The translations under genes were made by a program, and so were the position numbers. A stretch of DNA of 18,687 bases from Deltaproteobacteria bacterium (GTDB lineage: Bacteria; Desulfobacterota; DSM-4660; Desulfatiglandales; HGW-15): NCBI GenBank assembly GCA_020060215.1, contig JAGVAP010000107.1, forward strand, positions 1-18,687. Direction: 5' to 3'. Below, one piece after another: positions 6,837 to 13,801 of the stretch. The first letter of the stretch is position 1, and each line of letters opens with the position of its first letter. The notes under the pieces were generated by a model. That model saw nothing but the letters and a program-made list of their open reading frames with translations, did no database searches and was not told the DNA's origin.

Positions 6837-8986
6837 CTCTCAGACAGCATACTCTTCACGAACTCCACATCCGGGTAATGCATCCACACGTACCTTCGGA
6901 TCTGCTCCATCATTCTCTTGCGGTCGTTGCCTGTCTCGAGGGCCAGGTTTTTATGGAAGTGCCAACGCGCCCTGGCCAGCATGGCCTCCCACTGGGGGTG
7001 TGCCGGGCTGACGGTCTTTGAACGCATGAGCCAGTAATCTCCCATCCAGAAGTGCAGATAGGGGTTGTTCTCGCCCGCGAAGAAGGCGCCGCGCTCCATG
7101 GAGAGGTCTGCCGCAGGAATCCATTTTTTCATGGAATCCGGTTCATTCCACAGGTAAGTGTACTCCCACGCAAGGCGGATGTGGGTCTCCGCGTGCAGGG
7201 GGTTCAATCTGACCGCATCCTCCAGGACCGTGATGATTCTCGAGTCCCCCAGCTTCCGCTCCTTCTCCCGGTTGATCACCTCCTCATATCTCACCTTCTG
7301 AAGCGCCATGGCAAGGCTGTGGAGATAGCTCGCATTGGTCGGCTCCCACGCTACCGCGCTCTCGAGAGGACCAGCGAAGGGTCCACCGGAACTCTTCTTC
7401 TCGGCTGTGGCCGAGGAGTAGTAATACGCCTCGGCAACCCCGTGCCTGAGCGACCATATGCCGGACCAGAGAAGGAGACACCCAAAGAGCGCCAGGAGGA
7501 TGGCGCCCCCGTATTTGAAGGGGACTGCTCGACGTTTCGGAGGCGCATTGTTGTGACCGCGAGTGCCGGGGAGGTGAACGGCGCTGTGCCCGACGGCCAG
7601 TATGGCCGAGAGCATCAGGAAGTTGGCCGGAATGTGCAGGTTGAAATCCGACCAGGAGTGGATTCCTATCCCCGCAAGCACGGCAAAGGGGGCCATACCG
7701 AGACAGACCGCAAACCCGTCGTGACGCCGCTGCCAGGACCTGAACGCATGGAAGAGGTAGTAGGACATCCCTGTAAAGAGCAGAACCATGCCGGTGATCC
7801 CTGCTTCTGAAAGGAATTGGACCCAGTCGTTATGTGCAAACTCGATGAACCTCCGGGTGTCCTCCGGTGCCTGGTACTTGGGATAGACGTACTGGAAGGT
7901 ACCGATACCGGAACCGACTACCGGGTAGTCGCGGAAGAGGCTGAGTGTGTGGTTCCAGAATCTCGCCCTGTCCTCCATGTTGGCATAGAAGCTTTCGAAT
8001 CTGGAGAGCGGCTGCTCGACTCCGATGGCCGTAGCATAGACGGAAATGATTAGAAAGAGCGTCAGGACGAAGAAACCTTTCCTGCGGTGGCTCTGTCTCA
8101 GCGTGAACAGGAACCCGGTCAGGAGGAGAGCGGCGGCTGCTGCGATCATCGCGCCTCTGGAGGCGGAAAAGATCAGGCCGATGCCCGTCACCGCTCCTGC
8201 AAAGAGCACGAAGCTCATCTTGTTGAACCGCTGCTCGCCGGATAGCCATCCTGTAATGCGCGCCCTGAAGTGCTGCTTCCTGTGGAACCCGCCCGTGTTT
8301 CTCCTCCTCTTCTCGGAAAGGGCTGCGGCATAGAGGACCCCGAGCACCATGATCATTCCCATCAAACCGGCAAAGTGGTTTCTGTTCACGTACGTCCCCG
8401 ACACGGTGGTATGAGTCGGTTTCTTGTACCACCAGACGTAATCGCTGCCGGTGAAGGTCTGGCCCACTCCGTAGAGGGCTTCGAAAACGCCCAGGAGCAG
8501 GATCATGATCACGGCCGAGTCGATCCTCCTGCGTGTGTTGAGGACGCGGGTCAAGCAGAAAAAGAAGAGCCCGTAAGTGATCCAGAGGATGAGGGACTGC
8601 CGGACCGGATCGGAGTATAGGGCGATGGGCGACCATGGGGGGTCTCCGGACTGGGCCGTGACCGCCTGGGAAGCGGGCACCGCCTTCTGGGCCACAACCC
8701 ATGCCTCCGGGGAGAGAAACCTCAGGAATGGCCCAGGTAGCGGGAGGAGTTGAAAGAGCAGGTAGACGAAGAAGAGCAGGAAGATGAGGTTGAGGCCGGT
8801 GGCGGGAAACCGGACCTGCCATTCACCCGTTTTCCAGTCTTTCTCAATGGCGCTGACGGCCAGGAGCACGCTCGCCGCAAAAACCCCGATGGACATGACC
8901 GCCTGGGCGGAAAGGTAGACGGCGCCGAAGGCAAGCGGAGACCATATCAGAACGCTCATTAGTAATATGAATGCAGCCGTATCCAT
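6827..8986 (-). CDS. O-antigen ligase/polymerase family (Wzy_C) membrane protein with periplasmic C-terminal domain
   Basis: 719 aa. About a dozen hydrophobic helices in residues 1-470 contain the Wzy_C landmarks: GTYVNRNHFAG (197-207), FSASRGA (273-279), GSGIGTF (358-364), AHNDWVQFLSEAGITG (384-399) and HSWSDFNLHIPANF (443-456). After a last helix near 490-510, a soluble tail to 719 looks helical and TPR-like (WEPTNASYLHSLA, NPLHAETHIRLAWEY). Enzymes of this family join or polymerise undecaprenyl-linked glycans on the periplasmic side; ligase and polymerase cannot be told apart by sequence inspection. The ATG at 8986 has no visible ribosome binding site because an octamer repeat array begins 7 nt upstream, and an in-frame TGA just before the ATG excludes extension. 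The stop codon lies within a heptamer array, so the last residues (S-R-E) are repeat-derived. Confidence 0.88.
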   Translation of the reverse strand: MDTAAFILLMSVLIWSPLAFGAVYLSAQAVMSIGVFAASVLLAVSAIEKDWKTGEWQVRFPATGLNLIFLLFFVYLLFQLLPLPGPFLRFLSPEAWVVAQKAVPASQAVTAQSGDPPWSPIALYSDPVRQSLILWITYGLFFFCLTRVLNTRRRIDSAVIMILLLGVFEALYGVGQTFTGSDYVWWYKKPTHTTVSGTYVNRNHFAGLMGMIMVLGVLYAAALSEKRRRNTGGFHRKQHFRARITGWLSGEQRFNKMSFVLFAGAVTGIGLIFSASRGAMIAAAAALLLTGFLFTLRQSHRRKGFFVLTLFLIISVYATAIGVEQPLSRFESFYANMEDRARFWNHTLSLFRDYPVVGSGIGTFQYVYPKYQAPEDTRRFIEFAHNDWVQFLSEAGITGMVLLFTGMSYYLFHAFRSWQRRHDGFAVCLGMAPFAVLAGIGIHSWSDFNLHIPANFLMLSAILAVGHSAVHLPGTRGHNNAPPKRRAVPFKYGGAILLALFGCLLLWSGIWSLRHGVAEAYYYSSATAEKKSSGGPFAGPLESAVAWEPTNASYLHSLAMALQKVRYEEVINREKERKLGDSRIITVLEDAVRLNPLHAETHIRLAWEYTYLWNEPDSMKKWIPAADLSMERGAFFAGENNPYLHFWMGDYWLMRSKTVSPAHPQWEAMLARARWHFHKNLALETGNDRKRMMEQIRRYVWMHYPDVEFVKSMLSESRE

Positions 8987-8993
8987 AAATCAG

Positions 8994-9025
8994 AAGTTGA
9001 GAGGTTGAGAAGATGAGAAGATGAG
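8994..9025. repeat. Octamer array, exit end of S23 remnant copy 3
   Basis: Four 8-bp units on the plus strand: AAGTTGAG, AGGTTGAG, AAGATGAG, AAGATGAG. It is inverted relative to the arrays at 9324-9347 and 9391-9430. It abuts the start of the O-antigen ligase-like gene, apparently in place of its ribosome binding site. Confidence 0.9.
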
Positions 9026-9063
9026 ACCGTGAAGAAGGAGTTGAGAAAAAAACAGAATGAAGA

Positions 9064-9317
9064 TCAGAAGCAGAACTTATCTGAGCTCATCTCCATGGAG
9101 TTGAGCATGGTGATGATTTCTTCGTACTCGTTGTGCGCTTGCGCCAGCCTTCCGCAATCGCAGAGCAGACGCCTCTTGAAGAACGCCGTATCTGGTCAAC
9201 AAGGGAGTACCGCTCTTCCGGAGGAAACCGCTTCGTTATCCTGTAAATCCGCATGGCTGCATCAAATGCCTTGCGGTAAGCATTTAGCTCACGGAAGTGC
9301 TTTATTTGCTTCTTCAA
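9064..9317 (-). pseudogene. Internally deleted S23 four-helix-bundle gene (copy 3)
   Basis: The 5' part reads KKQIKHFRELNAYRKAFDA..., then RFPPEERYSLVDQIRRSSRGV and SAIAEGWRKR: the first two helices and the IAEGW motif of the family. Directly after WRKR the sequence jumps, in another frame, to AHNEYEEIITMLNSM and SSDKFCF, the normal C-terminal end of the family. About 40 codons corresponding to helix three are missing and the frame is shifted, so the annotated frame ends early at a TGA. The natural start appears to be a TTG at 9317, or has been lost. This copy is only distantly similar to the other two and is flanked by octamer arrays instead of heptamers. Confidence 0.85.
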
Positions 9318-9323
9318 GCGAAC

Positions 9324-9347
9324 CCTCTCAACTTCTCATCCTCTCTT
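9324..9347. repeat. Octamer array, entry end of S23 remnant copy 3 (inner block)
   Basis: Three plus-strand units CCTCTCAA, CTTCTCAT and CCTCTCTT. It begins 7 nt from the start of the S23 remnant and shares its consensus with the larger block at 9391-9430; 43 bp of unrelated sequence separate the two blocks. Confidence 0.8.
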
Positions 9348-9390
9348 CACCCCATTGCCGCGGTTTTCGGGTTTCGGCCTTCTTCCTCTT

Positions 9391-9430
9391 TTTCTCAACT
9401 TCTTAACCTCTCAACCTCTCAACTTCTCTT
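9391..9430. repeat. Octamer array, entry end of S23 remnant copy 3 (outer block)
   Basis: Five plus-strand units: TTTCTCAA, CTTCTTAA, CCTCTCAA, CCTCTCAA, CTTCTCTT. On the minus strand the unit AAGTTGAG contains TGA in every frame. It provides the TGA stop (9421-9419) and final residues of the 1160-aa repeat protein. Confidence 0.9.
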
Positions 9431-12400
9431 CTCTTTCAGCGCTGGAATGCGGACCTCGCCTCTCGCCTCGCCGCCCGACTCCGCACGCACAGTTACCCGC
9501 AGCGTGATCGCGCCGCTGCCTTTGCCCCTGATCGTTGCAGTGGGGCCCATGCCGGTTACCTCCGCCCCGTCACATTCATGCTCGTAGCTCAGCCTCCCTG
9601 CCCCGGAAGCCGTGACGGAGACCTGATATACCCTCGGCCCTTCCGTCCTCAGGGGCTTCAGGACAATCTGCTCGATGGCCGGCCGGTTCGAGGCATTGGC
9701 CGTGACTCCCGACTCCGAAGGGGTCATGGCGATCATATACTGCTGCTGGCTCTCCACCTGGACCTGTAGCCGTTCGATCGTGTTCGACTGATGAGCAAAG
9801 ATGTCGTAAGTGCCAGGCCGCAGACTAAAATGGATGACCCCGTCCTCTGCTGTGCGCCCGTCTGCAGCCTTCTCCCCGTCGCCTGTTTTTAAAAGGACGT
9901 AAGTGCGCAGGGGCTGCTTATCGGGTCCGAAGCATTGAACCGTCAGCTTGCCGAAATGGACCACCGCGGTTGCGTCCAGATCGGTGACCACGTTCACGTT
10001 GGAGAGCTCGATCGTATTGTCTCCTATGACCTCGATCCTGTAAGCGCCTTCAGGCAGCATCCACGTCTTCGTGCCTTCGGTCCCCACATTGCCCGACCTC
10101 ACGCGGGTGCCGAGCTGGTTGTAGATGTGGACCAGTGTGTCCAGCGGCTCTTGCCGACCGGAAAGGGTTCGTATGGTGAGGTCTCCTCCGGAGATGAAAT
10201 GGCCGTAGACAGGGGAGTCCTCATGGGGATCGGACACCCAGACGTTCACCTGATAAGGCCCCTTCTCCTTCGGGGCGTGGTAGACCACCTCGCGTCCGCT
10301 TCCCTCTATCGCTCCCACGGTCGCTTCGTAGTGGTAAGTCAAAGGGTCCCCGTCGTCATCATATGCCTCTACCATGATCCGGGAGGACTGGCCTGCCTTG
10401 ATCAGGGGCGGGTCGCTGGTGACGGACCTGATCTTTGGGGGCTGGTTCGCGAAGTCGCCGGCCAGGGTTTCCTGTCGCGCCGACACGACAAGATCTCGAA
10501 ATTCCCTCTTCGGGTCTGAAAAGACTTCGATCCGATAGGTCCCGGGCCGGACATGATAAGATAACCGCCCCCCCTGCGCCATGGTTTCGCCTATCATCCT
10601 GCGGCCCCCCGGGCCGTAGAAAACGGCATACTCGCCCTGATCCATGAAGGAGAGGGTCAGCTTCCCCCATTCGGCCTTCACGCGGCTTGTCTGGCCGGGG
10701 ATGGCCCTGATGCCGGTGATCGTCATCTCGTTTCTCGCGGTCAGCACTGCCTGATAATCGCCTTCTGCAACATTGAAGGAGATCTCTCCTTCCCTGCCGA
10801 TCCGGCCACCGGCAACCTTCCGCTTCTCCGAGTCGTAGAGGTCCACAGCGGCCTCAATGCGCTCGTCCCCAACTCCGAGGGACTCGATGAGTATTCTTCC
10901 GAACCGAACATCGATGCTGCGTTTCCTGCCGGTTATGACTTCGACGTCCTTCACCTCGATCATGCTGTCCCCGAGCACCTGAAGGGAGTAGGCGCCCTGC
11001 CGTATCTGCCACGTCTTTGTACCGGAAGGCCCCAGGTTCTCGGAAGTGACGCGATTCCCCAGCCGATCAAATATCTGCACAAGAGCGTTGAAAGGTTCTC
11101 CCCGGCCGGTGACGGCGCGGACGGTCAGTTCCGCGCCCGAGATGAAGTAATCGAAGGTGTCGGATGCACCGGCCGGGTCGGACACGGTGACGGTCACCTT
11201 GTATGCGCCGCTCTCCAGGGGGGCATGGTAGACGACGCGGGGACCTTTGCCCTCGATTCTTCCTTGGCCGGTCGTGTAGGAATACTTGAGGGTATCCCCA
11301 TCGTCATCCGTCGCATCCACCCGTATCCTGGCCGACTCGCCTGGCTGCACAATGGCGGGATCGCTCGATACCTCCCTGATCCTGGGAGGGCTGTTGATGA
11401 GCTCCCCAACGGCCGTTTCTTTGCCGGCATGGACCACGATGTCTCGGAACTCCCTGCGGGGCTCGGTGTGGACGACGATAGAGTAGATCCCCGGCCGTAC
11501 ATGGCAGGACAATTTTCCCGCATCTCCAATGACTCCGCCAAAGATCTTGCGCTCGGGGGACTCATAGACGTTCACGTATTTCCCGGGCTCACTCATCTTC
11601 AGGGTGAGCCTGCCCCACTCGGTCCTGACAGACGTCTCTTTTCCGCGGTTCACCTCGATGGAGGTGATCTCCGTGTGGTTGTTCGCATAGAGAGTCGCGC
11701 GGTATTCCCCCTCGGCCACGTTGAAGATGGTCTCTCCGGGGTTCCCGGCCTTCCCCCCCCGCACCTTCTCCCCCTTGGAATCGAAAAGATCCACGGCTGC
11801 ATCGACGGGATCGCCGTTAGGCCCATGAGACTTGAACCGGATGCGTCCGAACACAACATCTACCTTGTGCTCCCGTTCGGCGGTCACCTGAATATCCGGC
11901 ACCTCGATCGGGTTGTCGCCGGTGACCAGGAGCCTGTAGCGGCCTTCCCGGAGCCGCCATTTCCTGGCGCCCTCCGGTCCCAGGCCGCTGGAAGCCGCGG
12001 TGCTGCCGAGACGGTCGAGTATCTGCACATGGCCGTTGAAAGGCTCTCGATTCGCCGTGAAGGCCCGTACAGCCAGCTCGCCGCTGGAGAAAGAATAATC
12101 GAAGGTATCGGATGCGCCGTGGGAGTCGGAAACGGTGACGCTGATCTTCTGGGGGCCGTTTCCCTGCGGGGCGTGATAGACCACCCTTTCCCCGCTCCCC
12201 TCGATTCTCCCCCCGTCCGGTTTATAGGAGAAGGTCAGGGGGTCCCCGTCCTCGTCCCTGGCATCGACCCGGATCTTCGCGGACTGCCCGGGCCGGATCA
12301 GCGGGGGATTGCTCGTGATCTCGACGATCCTGGGGGGATGATTGATAGACTCGCCCGCAAGGGTCTCCTGATTCGCACGCACGACAAGATTTTCGAACTC

Positions 12401-12901
12401 TCTTCGGGGGTCGGTGTGGACCAGGATCTTGTAGGTCCCGGGCTTCACGTAGGCGGACAGCTTGCCGGTCCTGCCGATCCCGAGGGCCAGGACCTGGGCC
12501 CCGCCGGCGTCGAAGAAGGCGGCGAACCGGCCGGGGTCGTTCAGGGAGAGGGTCAGCTTGCCGAAGTCGGCCCTGACCCGGGTCTCCTGCCCCTGTACCA
12601 CGCGGATGGATCCTATCTCGACGGAGTTGTTCGCAATGGCCCTGGCGCTGTAGGTTCCAGCGTGCACATGGAAGTAGGTCTCCCCCTCCCTCTCGGTCCT
12701 GCCGCCGCCCACCCTCCGTCCCTCGGAGTCATAGAGGTCCACGAAGGAGCGGACGCGCTCGCCGTCGACGCCGAAGGAGTCGACGACCACGCGGCCGAAG
12801 GTGAGGTCGATCTTCTTTTCCTGCGCCAGTGAAGGGGAAGGGGAAGTAAGCAGTAGGCAGTAGGCAGCAAGCAGATGCAGGATGGAAAAAAAGAGTTTCA
12901 C
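9419..12901 (-). CDS. Secreted multidomain protein with three exact 316-residue repeats
   Basis: 1160 aa from a GTG at 12901. Residues 1-26 are a signal peptide with the heptamer-encoded core AAYCLLLT and a good SLA-QE cleavage site. The body repeats with a period of exactly 316 residues: FGR/FGK landmarks fall at F35, F351, F667 and F983, giving three full units and a partial fourth (about 983-1052), then one more beta-rich domain. Each unit contains two carboxypeptidase-regulatory-like modules (VDLYDSEG...G-T-Y), a PKD/cadherin-like module with PPRI...DARDEDGDPLTFSY and DTFDY, and a fourth module beginning ELAVRA. All appear to be extracellular beta-sandwiches, so a surface adhesin, sheath or polysaccharide-binding scaffold is likely. 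I do not recognise a named family for the whole. GGAGG lies about 13 nt before the GTG, so the exact start is uncertain. The stop comes from the octamer array. Confidence 0.82.
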   Translation of the reverse strand: MKLFFSILHLLAAYCLLLTSPSPSLAQEKKIDLTFGRVVVDSFGVDGERVRSFVDLYDSEGRRVGGGRTEREGETYFHVHAGTYSARAIANNSVEIGSIRVVQGQETRVRADFGKLTLSLNDPGRFAAFFDAGGAQVLALGIGRTGKLSAYVKPGTYKILVHTDPRREFENLVVRANQETLAGESINHPPRIVEITSNPPLIRPGQSAKIRVDARDEDGDPLTFSYKPDGGRIEGSGERVVYHAPQGNGPQKISVTVSDSHGASDTFDYSFSSGELAVRAFTANREPFNGHVQILDRLGSTAASSGLGPEGARKWRLREGRYRLLVTGDNPIEVPDIQVTAEREHKVDVVFGRIRFKSHGPNGDPVDAAVDLFDSKGEKVRGGKAGNPGETIFNVAEGEYRATLYANNHTEITSIEVNRGKETSVRTEWGRLTLKMSEPGKYVNVYESPERKIFGGVIGDAGKLSCHVRPGIYSIVVHTEPRREFRDIVVHAGKETAVGELINSPPRIREVSSDPAIVQPGESARIRVDATDDDGDTLKYSYTTGQGRIEGKGPRVVYHAPLESGAYKVTVTVSDPAGASDTFDYFISGAELTVRAVTGRGEPFNALVQIFDRLGNRVTSENLGPSGTKTWQIRQGAYSLQVLGDSMIEVKDVEVITGRKRSIDVRFGRILIESLGVGDERIEAAVDLYDSEKRKVAGGRIGREGEISFNVAEGDYQAVLTARNEMTITGIRAIPGQTSRVKAEWGKLTLSFMDQGEYAVFYGPGGRRMIGETMAQGGRLSYHVRPGTYRIEVFSDPKREFRDLVVSARQETLAGDFANQPPKIRSVTSDPPLIKAGQSSRIMVEAYDDDGDPLTYHYEATVGAIEGSGREVVYHAPKEKGPYQVNVWVSDPHEDSPVYGHFISGGDLTIRTLSGRQEPLDTLVHIYNQLGTRVRSGNVGTEGTKTWMLPEGAYRIEVIGDNTIELSNVNVVTDLDATAVVHFGKLTVQCFGPDKQPLRTYVLLKTGDGEKAADGRTAEDGVIHFSLRPGTYDIFAHQSNTIERLQVQVESQQQYMIAMTPSESGVTANASNRPAIEQIVLKPLRTEGPRVYQVSVTASGAGRLSYEHECDGAEVTGMGPTATIRGKGSGAITLRVTVRAESGGEARGEVRIPALKEKRS
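12843..12874. repeat. Solo heptamer array inside the signal peptide of the repeat protein
   Basis: Plus-strand units GAAGTAA, GCAGTAG, GCAGTAG, GCAGCAA, GCAG. Same consensus and same orientation as the exit arrays at 1568-1599 and 6590-6617, but no S23 gene or second array lies next to it. A run of A follows on the plus strand, as it does beside the array at 1568-1599. Confidence 0.85.
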
Positions 12902-13009
12902 CAGAGAAAGGCCACCTCCACTATGAAGGAAAGATTCAAGATAAAGGATGCCGGATTCAAATCAGAAGTTAGGAAGAGAGAAGCTGTCGCGGGCAAGAAG
13001 GAGAGCGCT

Positions 13010-13399
13010 TCATAGCCATTCGCAAGCTACTAAGGTTCCCAGCTTCTTGAACTCAGGGTCGCCCGTGAGGATCACCGCATTGCATTCCAAGGCGGTGGCG
13101 CGGCGATGCAGCGAAGGAGATGGGGTGTGTGGCCTTGATCTCCGCGGCCTTCCAGATGAGGTCGGGTTCAGGGAGAACGAGATTTATATGAAGTTCTCGA
13201 GAAAGGCCTTGGCCTTTTCGATTCCGGCTGTTCTGATGCTTTTATAGTAGACCTCCCCCAGATTGAGGTAGCTCATGAATCCGGTCACGGTGCTATCCCT
13301 GCAGCCGACCATCAGGGCCTTCACCCTCCTATACCCAGCCTCTTTCTGGATCCAATTTAGAATGGCGTGGCTGTCAAACAGGGCGCGATCAGATGTCAT
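13010..13399 (-). pseudogene. vapC: Broken VapC-type PIN-domain toxin
   Basis: The ATG at 13399 opens a frame of 71 codons, RALFDSHAILNWI (first acidic site) through LNLGEVYY (second acidic site) to FLENFI, then a stop. Removing the two bases TA from the run ATATAA restores a frame reading INLVLPEPDLIWKAAEIKATHPISFA. About five bases are then missing before ATALECNAVILTGDPEFKKLG, the normal PIN C-terminus, ending at 13010. The second lesion removes the expected third catalytic Asp (usually SFADxFAA). The gene overlaps the antitoxin by 11 bp, as in normal vapBC operons. PIN toxins are metal-dependent RNases; this one should be inactive unless the short product has another role. Confidence 0.82.
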
Positions 13400-13646
13400 G
13401 CGCTGAGCCGTCCTCCCGTTCGCTGTCCTTCCTGCGCTCTTCCAGGAGGTCAGAAGCCATGGAGCCCGGCTGGTCTGCGAAGATCCCCGTCAGGAATTCG
13501 ATCGGGTCATCGGGCAGGGGCTTGATCTCGATGTGGTCGTCCACGAGTTCAAGGGACAGGGCTTTGCCTGGCTTGATCCAGAGTTTCTCCCGGATCTCCT
13601 TGGGGATAATCACTTGTCCTTTGGGGTAGGTTTTGTCGACAGCCAT
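13389..13646 (-). CDS. vapB: AbrB/SpoVT-type antitoxin (VapB-like)
   Basis: 85 aa. Residues 5-48 form the swapped-hairpin AbrB DNA-binding fold: YPKGQVIIPKEIREKLWIKPG, then LSLELVDDHIEIKPL. The C-terminal half (DPIEFLTGIFADQ, LLEERRKDSERED) is the helical toxin-binding tail. The frame is intact and overlaps the vapC start, so the pair was a standard toxin-antitoxin operon that normally represses itself. With the toxin frameshifted, the antitoxin would be an orphan. It sits between the WecA-like gene and the 316-aa-repeat gene, interrupting the polysaccharide gene order. The 155 bp upstream (13647-13801) hold nothing else I can identify. Confidence 0.87.
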   Translation of the reverse strand: MAVDKTYPKGQVIIPKEIREKLWIKPGKALSLELVDDHIEIKPLPDDPIEFLTGIFADQPGSMASDLLEERRKDSEREDGSAHDI

Positions 13647-13801
13647 TCCAGGTTGTACCTATTAGCCGAAAGTATAACCGTTCAGGGCAAAGGTGCCATA
13701 TCGATCCGGCTGGGTAAGTTTTCTCCGAGGGTACTACCGGCACATGAAACAACACTGCCTTGCCTTTGGTGCACTGAGCGGGGGGGAGTTTGATTCACGG
13801 C

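Noticed and set aside
11225..12832. 535-codon plus-strand frame opposite the 316-aa-repeat gene
   Set aside because: It is the antisense shadow of a GC-rich gene. The minus-strand product has a signal peptide and periodic domains, and the plus-strand product resembles nothing.
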